Part shown: piece by piece, positions 1-8,512 of the stretch
How the letters are laid out: each line of letters opens with the position of its first letter
Numbering within the stretch: the first letter of the stretch is position 1
Origin: an uncultured Collinsella sp.
Lineage (GTDB): Bacteria; Actinomycetota; Coriobacteriia; Coriobacteriales; Coriobacteriaceae
Assembly: GCA_900550185.1 (NCBI GenBank)
Contig: URRN01000008.1
Coordinates: 1-35,578 of the forward strand
Direction: 5' to 3'
Length of the DNA: 35,578 bases
Notes under the pieces: model-generated
The model's input: the letters and a program-made list of their open reading frames with translations, nothing else
What the model was told of the DNA's origin: nothing
Database searches by the model: none
Program-made: the position numbers and the translations under genes

Positions 1-785
1 TCACTAAGCTCTTCTTCGCTACCGGGCTTTGTAACCCCCGCGGGATTGCCACCGGTGGACTCATCGGTACCGGGCTGGGTCTTCCCCGCCAGCGGCCGGG
101 CGCCTGTGGGTTCAATTACCACATGCTGCGCTACGGCGCCGCTGGCATCGATAACACAGGCAGCATCGGCTATGGCGCTGGTCGCGTCCACCCAGGAGGC
201 GTCCACGGCAAACTGGCCATCGAAGGCATACAGGCCAAAGAGGCGGCAGTCATCGCCCGATCCGATACCAGCGGCAGCAACATGTGCACCACCGCGTACG
301 GTAACGGTAGCCCCGCGCACGCCGGCCACCGAAGCATCGATCATGCCCCTGCCGTCTGCCCGGCCATCGACCAAGCAGCCGTCGATTACCAGCGCACCAA
401 GTGCAAAGACGCCGCATTGCGAACCCGTCGCGCGCAGCGAGCCTGCGCCGCAAAACGTAAGGTTACCCCACACCTCAAGACAGCTCGTGCACATGTCAGC
501 ATCCTCGGCCTACGCCTCGTCTACAACATTTTGACCCACCAGCGTTACCACCAGCTCGCCTTCCGCGCCAATGGCCTCGTCAGTGTAATCATTAAGCTGC
601 AGATGGTCGGCATCGGACCAAGACCAGCCGGGGCCCGAGACGCCGGGCTCATCATACGTCTGGCCCGCGATGGTAAGGCCATCCGCACCCGCGGCATAAG
701 AAGGCCTGCCTGGCAAAACGCATAGGCAGGCCATAGCAACAAGCAGAATCTGACGACGATGATGGTTGGACAAAACGACTGACAT
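1..785 (-). pseudogene. Secreted surface protein with carbohydrate-binding-like repeat domain, interrupted by an in-frame amber stop (3' end beyond window)
   Basis: The start is ATG at 785 with GGAG six bases upstream. Residues 1-31 form a signal peptide: a twin-Arg-like HHRRQ stretch, a hydrophobic LLVAMACLCVL core and a cleavage region near SYAAGA. The mature part begins LTIAGQTYDEPGVSG and GWSWSDADHLQLNDY, a motif typical of large Coriobacteriia cell-surface proteins with repeated beta-helix-like units. After 91 codons there is a TAG at 510-512. The same frame then stays open to the window edge and keeps coding for the same type of protein (LEVWGNLTFCGAGSLRATGS, then repeats such as ALVIDGCLVDGRADGRGMID) and a Thr/Pro/Gly linker (KTQPGTDESTGGNPAGVTKP). 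The stop therefore looks like one nonsense mutation in an otherwise intact gene, or a readthrough site. The ligand is unknown and the anchor lies outside the window. Confidence 0.7.
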
Positions 786-1045
786 GACCGCTCCGATCTC
801 CACGGAAAGCCAATAGGCCCGCACCAGAAATGACCTGACAGCAGCATTTATTAGTGTATCGAGATTGAATTGACGGCATATCGTAGCGCAGCGGAACGAG
901 AGAACAATTCGGCATAAATCGTTTTTGCAGTCGGTAGACGGCGGGAATGATGAATGGCACTTGGGCAACTCAAAGACTTGCCCCGCTAAATTGCAGCAAT
1001 TTGCCAAGTTAATACGTCAGCACACGCTGCATCCGAATGTCAAAT

Positions 1046-1172
1046 CCGGATGTATGCTGCAAATTCAAAGCATGCCGACCACGCGGCAACATCGCAATCA
1101 ATCTACCTGCGGGTTCTTTGGACAAAATAAGGTGCGTGCTCAGAGTTTACAGAATTTGCTGCATACTTCCGG
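1046..1172 (+). repeat. Structured ~125-bp repeat, copy 1 (long inverted arms, conserved core)
   Basis: Arms at 1046-1066 and 1152-1172 are inverted copies (19 of 21 bases pair; they start CCGGATGTATGC and CCGGAAGTATGC). The interior holds the core CTACCTGCGGGTTCTTT at about 1099-1115 and a small internal hairpin TGCCG/CGGCA near 1074-1089. Two further copies in this window share the core but have different, still self-pairing arms. That is what a conserved RNA structure with covarying stems looks like; a MITE-like element is the alternative. Confidence 0.55.
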
Positions 1173-1182
1173 CATCGGTTAT

Positions 1183-1304
1183 CGGAAGTGCGGTGAAAAA
1201 CGGCTTCAAGCGAACCAGAATACAGTTTTAAACAATTGTGACCTGCGGTTTTATGGCGAATAACCGGTTGTGGTCGACAGGTCTCGATTTTCCCCGCACT
1301 TCCG
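1183..1304 (+). repeat. Structured ~125-bp repeat, copy 2, abutting the IS21 target site
   Basis: Arms at 1183-1199 (CGGAAGTGCGGTGAAAA) and 1288-1304 pair at 16 of 17 positions. The core GACCTGCGGTTTTAT is followed by TGTGGTCGACA, matching copy 3 at 31421-31552. It lies 10 bp after copy 1 in the same orientation. The IS element's target duplication begins at the very next base, so the insertion is exactly at the end of this hairpin. Confidence 0.55.
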
Positions 1305-1311
1305 GAAATGA
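1305..1311. repeat. Target-site duplication, left copy (GAAATGA)
   Basis: Identical to 3688-3694 immediately outside the right IS end. Its presence shows the IS arrived by transposition and has not since recombined with another copy. Confidence 0.9.
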
Positions 1312-1448
1312 TGTTAGCGCCGGGCGATTTTAGCCGCTAATAGTCAAACTATTTTGACCAATCCCGGTCACCGAATAATGGCCACCGTGCCTCCCCGCCG
1401 CCACTACGCTGGTGGTGCCAACACGCCGGCGTTAGGAGGACCATTGAG

Positions 1449-2756
1449 GTGAACGAGAGACACGATGACCTACAGGAGATTATAGACGCGGCGCTCCGGG
1501 AGATGGCCGCGGAGGAGGGCGACGGGTTCGACCCGCAGGCATGCAACCTCGCGGAGTTCTGCAGGAGGACGGGGCTCACCCGCTCCCGCGCGAGGACGGT
1601 CAGGGCACACGGGTTCAGGGCCCTGCCCCACGGGAACAGCGGGAGGAGGGCCGCGCCGGGCGTGCTCGCCGGCCACACCGGCCTGGTGGACGACCTCCTG
1701 CGGAAGGGCGTCACCAACTCGCAGGTGATATTCGAGCGGCTGCTCGGCCAGGGCTACGCCGGCGGCCTCACAACGGTGAAGACCTACATCGCCGCGCACC
1801 GGGACCTCGTGCCCGCGAAGAGGCGGCAGGCGGCCCCGCAGGGCTGCCGCGGCCAGCGCTTCAGGACGGCGCCCGGAGAGGCCTACCAGATGGACTGGGG
1901 CTTCGTCGCGGTCGAGCGCCCTGGCGGGGAGCGGGCGCGGATCGCCTGCTTCGCCATGGTCTGCCACCATTGCGGGGGCGCCCACGTCGAGTTCTTCCCG
2001 AACGCGCGCCAGGAGAACCTCCTCATCGGGATGCTGCACGCGTTCTCGGCGCCGGGCGTGCCCGCGACCGTGCTCACCGACAACATGAAGAGCGTGGTCG
2101 TCCGCCGCGATGCCGACGGCCGGCCCGTCTGGCAGGCCGACTACGCCGAGTTCATGGGCGTCGTCGGCTTCCGCACCAGGTTGTGCAGGCCGCGCCACCC
2201 CTATACGAAGGGCAAGGTGGAGAGGCTCGTCCGCTTCGTGAAGGGGAACTTCCTCGCGGGAAGGTCCTTTACCGACCTTGACGCCCTCAACCGGGAGGCC
2301 GCCCTCTGGTGCGCCGAGCAGGGAGGCCGCTGGCGGCGCGCGGCGGCATGCGTCCCGATGCGCGAGCACGAGGCGGCGTGCTCGGCGAACACCAGGCCGC
2401 TCGAGGTCACGGCCGAGGTCGAGCGGTACCTGTGCCCGCGCCGGAAGATCTCCTTCGACGGCTTCGTGAGCTTCGAGGGGCACCGCTACGGCGTGCCCTA
2501 CTGGTACGTCCGCCGCGAGTGCAGGGTGAACCGGGAGGGGCGCGTGGTGCACATATACAGCGACGACCTCTCCCGCGAGCTCGTCGCCCACGCCGTCGGC
2601 GCCGGCGCCGACAGCTGGTGCGAGGGCCAGTGGGAGACATCGCCGGCGCAGCCCGAGGAGCTGCCGACCCAGCCGGTCGGGACCGTGGTCGAGCAGATCG
2701 CCCCGCCCAGGACGAAGCCCGGTTTCGAGAGGTTCGACTTCGGGAGGGCCGAATGA
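1449..2756 (+). CDS. istA: IS21-family transposase IstA
   Basis: DDE recombinase that carries out strand transfer of the element. The start is GTG at 1449 with GGAGG nine bases upstream (TAGGAGGACCATTGAG). The protein is 435 aa: an N-terminal helix-turn-helix region (LAEFCRRTGLTRSRARTVR, about 34-52), then an rve-type catalytic core with D149 (QMDWGF), D211 (VLTDNMKS) and E258 (KGKVERLVRFVK), and a C-terminal beta-barrel-like region. The spacing fits the DDE triad of IS21 IstA. The last codon overlaps the start of istB (ATGA), the usual translational coupling in this family. No frameshift or missing catalytic residue is seen. Confidence 0.95.
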   Translation: MNERHDDLQEIIDAALREMAAEEGDGFDPQACNLAEFCRRTGLTRSRARTVRAHGFRALPHGNSGRRAAPGVLAGHTGLVDDLLRKGVTNSQVIFERLLGQGYAGGLTTVKTYIAAHRDLVPAKRRQAAPQGCRGQRFRTAPGEAYQMDWGFVAVERPGGERARIACFAMVCHHCGGAHVEFFPNARQENLLIGMLHAFSAPGVPATVLTDNMKSVVVRRDADGRPVWQADYAEFMGVVGFRTRLCRPRHPYTKGKVERLVRFVKGNFLAGRSFTDLDALNREAALWCAEQGGRWRRAAACVPMREHEAACSANTRPLEVTAEVERYLCPRRKISFDGFVSFEGHRYGVPYWYVRRECRVNREGRVVHIYSDDLSRELVAHAVGAGADSWCEGQWETSPAQPEELPTQPVGTVVEQIAPPRTKPGFERFDFGRAE

Positions 2757-3580
2757 TGGCGGGCGCGGGGGCGAGCCCCTACGAGCTCGCGAGCGACGCC
2801 GCGTCGAGGCTCGGGATCGCCGTCGGGGCGGAGGAGCTCGCGACCCTCGCCTCGGACCTCGACCTCGGCGACGGGGAGATGGCCGCCGTGGCCGCCACCT
2901 TCTCCTACCTTGCGGAGAAGAGGAGGCTCGCCTCCATCGAGACGCTGCTGAGGCTGAGCAGGCTGCCCAGGCGCGAGCCCAAGACCTTCGAGGGCTTCGA
3001 CTTCTCCAGGATCCAGGGCCGGGACGCGGCCGCGCTGGGCAAGCTCCCGTCGCTGGCCGACCTCTACGCGCACCGCAACGTCGCCTTCGTCGGGCCCGGC
3101 GGCATAGGGAAGACGCACCTCGCGCAGGCCTACGGGCGCGAGTGCTGCATGCGGGGGTTCAAGACCTACTACATCAAGGCGACCGAGCTCAGGGACAGGT
3201 TCCAGAAGGCCGTCCAGCGGGGAAACACCTCGCGGGTCGTCTCCTCGCTCGTCAAGCCGTCGTGCCTCATCGTTGACGAGGTGGGGAGATGCGTCTACGA
3301 CAGGCCGTGCACCGACCTGTTCTTCGATGTCGTCGACAGGCGCTACGAGAAGGAAGGGCCGAACGCGATGGTCCTCACGAGCAACATCGCCCCGAGCGGG
3401 TGGGATGAGTTCTTCACGGGCGACGACACGCTCCTCTGCGCCCTCGACAGGCTGTTCGACAAGGCGTCGGTGTTCGTGATGCGGGGCCCGAGCTACCGCG
3501 GCAGGGAGCTTGACACCTACTCGGTGGAGGCCGTCCCCCAGGCGGTGAAGGTGAGGGGGATCCAGCCCGAGGGGATGTAG
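2753..3580 (+). CDS. istB: IS21-family helper ATPase IstB
   Basis: AAA+ ATPase related to DnaA/DnaC that selects the target and stimulates IstA. The frame is open further upstream, but the ATG at 2753 overlaps the istA stop (ATGA) and the protein from there (275 aa) has the normal IstB length. Walker A is GPGGIGKT at 114-121, Walker B is LIVDEVG at about 172-178, and the sensor-like VLTSN follows. The N-terminal part is a helical bundle as in other IstB proteins. Very high third-position GC matches istA and differs from the AT-richer genes to the right. Confidence 0.95.
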   Translation: MMAGAGASPYELASDAASRLGIAVGAEELATLASDLDLGDGEMAAVAATFSYLAEKRRLASIETLLRLSRLPRREPKTFEGFDFSRIQGRDAAALGKLPSLADLYAHRNVAFVGPGGIGKTHLAQAYGRECCMRGFKTYYIKATELRDRFQKAVQRGNTSRVVSSLVKPSCLIVDEVGRCVYDRPCTDLFFDVVDRRYEKEGPNAMVLTSNIAPSGWDEFFTGDDTLLCALDRLFDKASVFVMRGPSYRGRELDTYSVEAVPQAVKVRGIQPEGM

Positions 3581-3687
3581 GGAAGCGATAGGAAAGTCAT
3601 AGATGCGGGCGTGTTGGCTAAAATGGGTCGGCCGGGATTGGTCAATCTCGGCCGACTATATTTGGCTAAATTATTCCGACGCTAACA

Positions 3688-3694
3688 GAAATGA
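3688..3694. repeat. Target-site duplication, right copy (GAAATGA)
   Basis: Direct repeat of 1305-1311, directly outside the right inverted repeat of the IS21 element. Confidence 0.9.
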
Positions 3695-4083
3695 AGCCTA
3701 TTACCGGCCTTCCAGACAACAAAACAACGCCGCTGAAAGACCTCTCGATTAACCGATGAAGCCAGCGGTCGGCATAAATCAGAAGGGCAACCGTCATACG
3801 GCGGACAGCCCTTCTAGAGGACGCGGCCCCCGTAGGAGGACCACGTCATTCCATTTTGCTATATCCGTCTCAGCAAAGAACTTAACGCAAGGCAAACACA
3901 TGCTTGCGATTTCAAGACCGCGATCAAGAAGCGCCCCACCTCATCGATGCACTCTCATCCAGAGTGCATCGCGTATACAACCCGAGTAGCATTATCTTAA
4001 AGCAAATGTGCGGCCTATTTATCGCGGCGGATAAGGAAAGGCAGCGCTATCGCACGTAGCGGCTTTCGTCCCAAACTCCGTCA
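3695..4083. other. Gene-free interval with two perfect hairpins
   Basis: No supported gene. Two dyads stand out: AGAAGGGC/GCCCTTCT (3781-3788 with 3808-3815, enclosing a CCGT/ACGG mini-stem) and an 11-bp perfect stem CGATGCACTCT/AGAGTGCATCG around a CATCC loop (3945-3971). Neither is followed by a T tract on either strand. The second could still end transcripts of the minus-strand unit that stops at 4084. Confidence 0.5.
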
Positions 4084-6507
4084 TCATTCAGTCCGATATT
4101 CGTTAAACAACTTCTCAACAATCGTGATTTCAACACTCTTATCCGAAAGCCTAAGCGGGTCTCGAAGGGATTCAAAAGCGGAATCCTGATCCGGAATTAT
4201 CAAATCACCAATAAAGCCATCAATAGCATCCTCCAGCTCATTGCTGTAGTCCTGAGACTCCAACCAGCCAGACACTTCGGCTCCCAGATGGTCATCAAGT
4301 AACTCTTTCAAATGAGATTCGTCAAAGATGGATCTCAGTTGTTTTTCGGCGTCCTCACGAACCAATTGATCCCATTCTTCCCAATCTTCACATGGAGCAA
4401 CACGCTCATGAATATCAGACATGTAATCAAACTTAAACCAGTCATCAAAATCGTCTTCGGCATAGAAATATAGCCATTCTTTACTACGAGCGATAAGCAC
4501 TTGTTGCAAGACATCCGGATTATCAACAAGCCCCATGTCTATGCAATCCATCAAAGCGTCAACTAAGGCTGGCGCAGTGTAACATGATGTGCCGGCAAAA
4601 GGATGGCGGAGCAATTGTTCAGAATTAACAAGCTCAGAGATTTGACTAGCGTCAAGGATTGACCATTTATAAAATTTGCCAAATAAATAGGTTGAGGCAA
4701 GATTCCATGCCTCTTGGTCCGATGACTCAAGAGCATTATATATAAAGTCAACAATCCATTGATTATCCGAATCCAATAATTTGCCTTCACAATGGGAAAT
4801 TGTTTTAAATCCAGGCAATTCATAAAGCCTGGATATATTGTCCGCATATGGCAATCCATACAACCGATTACTAACAAAAGCATCCCTTACAACCGAAATA
4901 ACTTCCGCACATTGATTAGCACCAGCAATACACTCCAACTGGTCGACGTAGACAAGCGACTTCGCCATAGAGGATGCCTCGAGATTATTGTTTGCCAAGA
5001 ACCAGGCACAATAATCATTCACTGAAGGGTTTGCCATTGATACGTATGGCTTATTGTCAATGAACACGGTTTTAATAATCGTGTCTTGCAAACGTTTTAA
5101 CGCCCGATCAAACATATTAACTGAAGAATCAGACTGAACCTCAAGCGCCATCCTAGCTTCGTAGGCAATTCGCAGCGCATCGATGGCAACGTTGGCATCC
5201 CCTAAAGAGAACAACTGGTAAGCAAGAATGCGCTCAGCTTTCCCCAATCGGTCTTCGAATTCGTTTTGCCACACATCGTTCGGATGATCCAATTTTGCCT
5301 TAATAGCACTGGGAAAATCCAAAGGGTCCCTATTAGTCCAAAATTCCGACCTACAGCAGAATTCAATAATTCGCGGATTAAAGTTATTGTGCTCGCAAAG
5401 ACCGATGCACTTCATTTGGCACGAAAAAAGCGATGAAGACGGGGCCTTCAATGCATCAACATACTCAACTGGAACTTTTTCAAAAGCAAGATTTGAAAGC
5501 ATAATCCTTGCTTTATCGAGAATACTCATCTCTTTGGTATCGATCACGACAATGTCGGCTCGAATGCTATCAATGAATCTCTTAAAAGGATCATCGATTC
5601 TTTTGGCTTCATTCAGAATTGAAATACGGGAGTTGAGAACTGCATAGCAGTTTTTCATTTTTGAGATATATCTCAGAAGTGTAACCAACCCCCTCATCTT
5701 AGAAGAATCAATGTCAAGACACCGCTGGCCCAGAAAATCATCTAAAACAAAGAGCGTATTTTCGCAATCAATCTCGATTGCATTCTTAATTCTGTTGAGG
5801 TCATTGCAGGATGAATAGACCACTTTGTGATTAGCTTTAATAAGTTGAAGAGCAATCATTTGAGTAAGGACGCTCTTCCCCGTACCAGGGTCTCCAACAA
5901 TTAATAAAATGGAGTGACGCCGCAACGACTCAATAGCTTTGTCAAATATGCTCGTCTGAATATATAGCCCTTTATGCGAATCCACATGATCTAGAAAGAC
6001 CTTAGTATCAATATCAATCGCACGATTCAGCATAAGGCCAAGTATATTGGCGCCAGCAGTCCATAACTTAAAATGACGTTTTATGATTGGCAGAGCTTCC
6101 TCCCTTTGGAGGAAATCATCCAATTTAACCCTATCCACCACAATGCACTGGCTTATTCCCAGTGATTCGGCAACGTCGATCATCTTGTGCTGAACGTCTT
6201 CTGTTATACCCGCAGAGGCAACGATGACCAATTTGTCCGAAGGCATCTTATTAGACTTTTTGAGACGCTCGCATAGCCTGCTCACAACTTCGATCCACTT
6301 TGATGGAGGAACGTATCTAGACCAGTGCTTTGCCTGCATAACGACACGCACAGGCTTACCTGAACGATAATAATAATCGGAGGCATCAACCCCGCCGTCC
6401 GCACCTTCGGTGTAGCAGGATAGATCCACGCCCACGATCTTCTCGGTAACATCGCGCGCGAGTTTCTCAAACTCAAAACCATCCAGAGCGTCGAGGTTAA
6501 AGCCCAT
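4084..6507 (-). CDS. Mrr-type nuclease / STAND-like NTPase fusion protein (putative antiviral effector)
   Basis: About 807 aa. The N-terminal ~60 residues form a restriction-endonuclease-like fold of the Mrr type: FEFEKLARDV, then GADGGVDA (Asp about 41) and VVMQAKHW (Gln-x-Lys at about 58-60). A P-loop NTPase follows with Walker A GDPGTGKS (about 205-212) and Walker B LFVLDDF (about 253-259), most like the nSTAND3 group. The remaining ~500 residues are helical, with an acidic C-terminus, and could be a sensor region. Related nuclease-STAND proteins (Avs group) cut DNA after sensing phage proteins; this one is shorter than classical Avs. The start ATG at 6507 is preceded by GGACGG; an alternative ATG at 6525 has no visible Shine-Dalgarno. 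It is last in a three-gene unit with the nuclease-like and DUF2188 genes. The DNA is much AT-richer than the flanks, suggesting transfer. Domain calls are by motif only. Confidence 0.75.
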   Translation of the reverse strand: MGFNLDALDGFEFEKLARDVTEKIVGVDLSCYTEGADGGVDASDYYYRSGKPVRVVMQAKHWSRYVPPSKWIEVVSRLCERLKKSNKMPSDKLVIVASAGITEDVQHKMIDVAESLGISQCIVVDRVKLDDFLQREEALPIIKRHFKLWTAGANILGLMLNRAIDIDTKVFLDHVDSHKGLYIQTSIFDKAIESLRRHSILLIVGDPGTGKSVLTQMIALQLIKANHKVVYSSCNDLNRIKNAIEIDCENTLFVLDDFLGQRCLDIDSSKMRGLVTLLRYISKMKNCYAVLNSRISILNEAKRIDDPFKRFIDSIRADIVVIDTKEMSILDKARIMLSNLAFEKVPVEYVDALKAPSSSLFSCQMKCIGLCEHNNFNPRIIEFCCRSEFWTNRDPLDFPSAIKAKLDHPNDVWQNEFEDRLGKAERILAYQLFSLGDANVAIDALRIAYEARMALEVQSDSSVNMFDRALKRLQDTIIKTVFIDNKPYVSMANPSVNDYCAWFLANNNLEASSMAKSLVYVDQLECIAGANQCAEVISVVRDAFVSNRLYGLPYADNISRLYELPGFKTISHCEGKLLDSDNQWIVDFIYNALESSDQEAWNLASTYLFGKFYKWSILDASQISELVNSEQLLRHPFAGTSCYTAPALVDALMDCIDMGLVDNPDVLQQVLIARSKEWLYFYAEDDFDDWFKFDYMSDIHERVAPCEDWEEWDQLVREDAEKQLRSIFDESHLKELLDDHLGAEVSGWLESQDYSNELEDAIDGFIGDLIIPDQDSAFESLRDPLRLSDKSVEITIVEKLFNEYRTE

Positions 6508-6617
6508 TACAAAACCGTCCAACATGAAAAGCAGTTATTGTTTCACCTTGCAATATGTTAATAGAAGCTGCTAATTTAGTTTTCAAAATTGCAGCTCATG
6601 GAACCGCCAACGGCTAT

Positions 6618-7877
6618 CTAGCCATGCAGTCCAAACGCATCCGGGCTTATCAAGCCAGACGAATGGCGCAGGGTCTCCTTGAAGGCATCTGAAGTCAGGC
6701 GCCCTTCAATATGTGCTTCATAACAACGAAGCAATGTCTCAGTTGAGAGAACTGCGATTTCAGTTCTCTGTGCAATAGAAATCTGCTTCTCAGGAAATGG
6801 ATCGCGCTCTTCGGGTCTTAGCTCAATTTGAGATGCAAATATTAAGACACCTTTAATTTTTCGGGAATCGCCCTCGGCCTCCATCTCATCCATTTTAATT
6901 TGCACATGATCGTATGTCTTTGAAATATGCTGTCGCTTCAGCCCACGGCTACTGCCTTTAATTTCAATCAAATAGAAAGTGTCATCGTAAGAGAAGTTGA
7001 AATCCTCTTCCTTATTGTCTTCGAAGGTTTCATCAACCTCAGCAATCTCGGCCAAAAGGTGCCGAGCATTATTTTCAAGATCAGAATCTTTGGTACAAAG
7101 GACTGACTTAATATCCCGATAACTAGAAAGGATTTTCTCAATCCCTTTCTTCTCCTCGTTCAGAACAGCCATTTGTTCATCTATTTCTTTTACTCGCGCT
7201 CTTTGTACTGTTTCATCATGAAAGCCGACTTCATCCAGCCAATCAGGAGTAAGCGAGGGCTGGACTTCAGGCGGGAATACGGCGTCAACAATCGCCGATA
7301 ATTCAACGATATTATTTACCATAAGTGTTGTAGCTGCAAACGCCTCAGAAATCAGCACAGCCGTAACAGTCGATGCGTTGGATTCCAAAATGACGTCTGC
7401 GCCAAAAGGAAGCGGCTTAGCAAACGAGAAATCTGAAGATAGCTCCACATCAGACAAATTGGTTTTCGACTCCCCAAAGCAAACGGGCATTGAAAATAAA
7501 AATAATTCCCCTATTGGAGATTCTTTAAAGTTGCTAATAATATTTTTCAAAGGGGAGTTTTTTAAATACGTACTCGAGCCAATAGAATAGTTATATCCAT
7601 ACTCATGTGAATAAATGTAATTCTGTGGCAATAGAACAATGCACTTAGACTTTTTAGAAAGTGCCATCATTTGCCTGATAGACGAAATGTCTGCATGATT
7701 TTTTAAAAGTTTGTCGCTGTCGTAATCGCTATTCCATAAATTCTCATCCTGCAAGTCAATGACCGTTAGCTCAAAGGCATCAAAGGCGCTCGCATTGCTG
7801 AATTCTCTTATCGTAAGGTCGGTTGTTTCCGCGAATCCACAACCCTGTTTTCTATATACCAATAACTGAGTCTTCAT
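6618..7877 (-). CDS. Coiled-coil protein with C-terminal PD-(D/E)XK nuclease-like domain
   Basis: 419 aa. The ATG at 7877 is chosen because GGAGG sits eight bases upstream; the ATG 15 bp earlier would place that site inside the coding region. The N-terminal half (1-200) resembles nothing I recognise. Residues about 222-260 are charged and coiled-coil-like (RARVKEIDEQMAVLNEEKKG). From about 264 there is a pattern seen in restriction-like nucleases: LENNARHLL (Glu about 268), EEDFNF (Asp about 292), FYLIEIKGSS (Glu305-x-Lys307), then RGLKRQHISKTYDHVQ. The active-site order E...D...ExK is complete. It lies about 110 bp upstream of the Mrr-NTPase gene on the same strand and has the same low GC, so the two probably work together. 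Whether it cuts DNA or instead binds a substrate is unknown. Confidence 0.6.
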   Translation of the reverse strand: MKTQLLVYRKQGCGFAETTDLTIREFSNASAFDAFELTVIDLQDENLWNSDYDSDKLLKNHADISSIRQMMALSKKSKCIVLLPQNYIYSHEYGYNYSIGSSTYLKNSPLKNIISNFKESPIGELFLFSMPVCFGESKTNLSDVELSSDFSFAKPLPFGADVILESNASTVTAVLISEAFAATTLMVNNIVELSAIVDAVFPPEVQPSLTPDWLDEVGFHDETVQRARVKEIDEQMAVLNEEKKGIEKILSSYRDIKSVLCTKDSDLENNARHLLAEIAEVDETFEDNKEEDFNFSYDDTFYLIEIKGSSRGLKRQHISKTYDHVQIKMDEMEAEGDSRKIKGVLIFASQIELRPEERDPFPEKQISIAQRTEIAVLSTETLLRCYEAHIEGRLTSDAFKETLRHSSGLISPDAFGLHG

Positions 7878-7999
7878 TACATAATCCTCCAATAACCAGA
7901 ATGGATAAATCCCGTGTTCACAATTAATCGCAGTACAGAAACCATTTATCGGCTGTAGACACGATATCCCGCGCCTACAGCCGAAATGAGCCCGAACCC

Positions 8000-8227
8000 T
8001 TAGTCTCGCGGAGGGAAGGGATCGAACCCATAGGAATCCCTTGCGCGAATTCTGCCGTCAGGGCGATGGATAATCAACTCGGACTGTTGGTTAGAGCTAA
8101 TGATTCGTCCGCGATTTATAGCATCGCGTTGTGTCGTCGTAACGAATGAAGCGCGACTCGCCCCTTCGCCTTTAACCTGCCAACTTCCGTCCGCCCGCTT
8201 TGTAACGTGTTGATTTCTGCCCTTCAT
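8000..8227 (-). CDS. DUF2188 family small protein
   Basis: 75 aa: MKGRNQHVTKRADGSWQVK at the start, GEGASRAS and TTQRDAI in the middle, and ELIIHRPDGRIRARDSYG near the end, followed by DPFPP. This is the full DUF2188 signature. The ATG at 8227 is preceded by GAGGTGAAC; a GTG six bases earlier is possible. The family has no established biochemical role; members are small single-domain proteins and the fold is thought to be a compact alpha/beta unit. It is first in the three-gene minus-strand unit, 122 bp ahead of the nuclease-like gene, and could be a regulator, inhibitor or adaptor of that unit. This functional link is inference from position. Confidence 0.8.
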   Translation of the reverse strand: MKGRNQHVTKRADGSWQVKGEGASRASFVTTTQRDAINRGRIISSNQQSELIIHRPDGRIRARDSYGFDPFPPRD

Positions 8228-8512
8228 GTTCACCTCGCCCTCGAAACCAATTCATCAACGAATCCACAGCACAAGACTTTCAGCAAGTCGCTCATGCTGT
8301 TCCGTTTAGATTTTAAGCGCCGGTGCGGACATGAACTTAGCGCGCCTTGAATCCCATGAATCCGATAGCCAAACGCGTAAACAGTCCGCAAAGACAAATG
8401 CATGCACGATTTAACCAGCCAAAAATAGGGGGCGTCAACCTGCGCCGATGTCCCCAATGCGAACACGCTATTTGCCACATGAGTCAGATGCCATACGCCA
8501 GCAGCACACCCC

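Larger units (their letters stand above)
786..1311. other. Gene-free interval with two tandem structured repeats
   Basis: No credible gene is seen. The interval holds the upstream region of the surface-protein gene, two consecutive inverted-repeat elements (1046-1172 and 1183-1304, listed separately) and, at 1305-1311, the left copy of the IS21 target duplication. The short open frames here lack a ribosome binding site and run through the repeat elements. Confidence 0.6.
1312..3687 (+). mobile_element. Complete IS21-family insertion sequence
   Basis: The element is 2,376 bp. The left end TGTTAGCG (1312) and right end CGCTAACA (3687) are inverted, and both ends share a longer block including GACCAATCCCGG (left about 1356-1367, right about 3634-3643 inverted), in keeping with the multiple terminal repeats known from IS21 elements. 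It is flanked by a perfect 7-bp direct repeat GAAATGA (1305-1311 and 3688-3694), the target duplication. It encodes istA and istB in overlapping frames. Both genes look intact, so the element may be active. It is clearly GC-richer than its surroundings. Confidence 0.95.

Noticed and set aside
925..1263. 112-codon plus-strand frame before the IS
   Set aside because: It runs through both structured repeat elements, has no ribosome binding site and resembles no protein.
1470..2591. Open frame of 373 codons opposite istA
   Set aside because: Same antisense effect; istA has all catalytic residues.
8230..8478. 82-codon minus-strand frame just ahead of the DUF2188 gene
   Set aside because: No recognisable family and no good ribosome binding site for the long form. 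A 21-codon form from MSDLLKVL would end three bases before the DUF2188 ATG and could be a leader peptide, but nothing else supports it.
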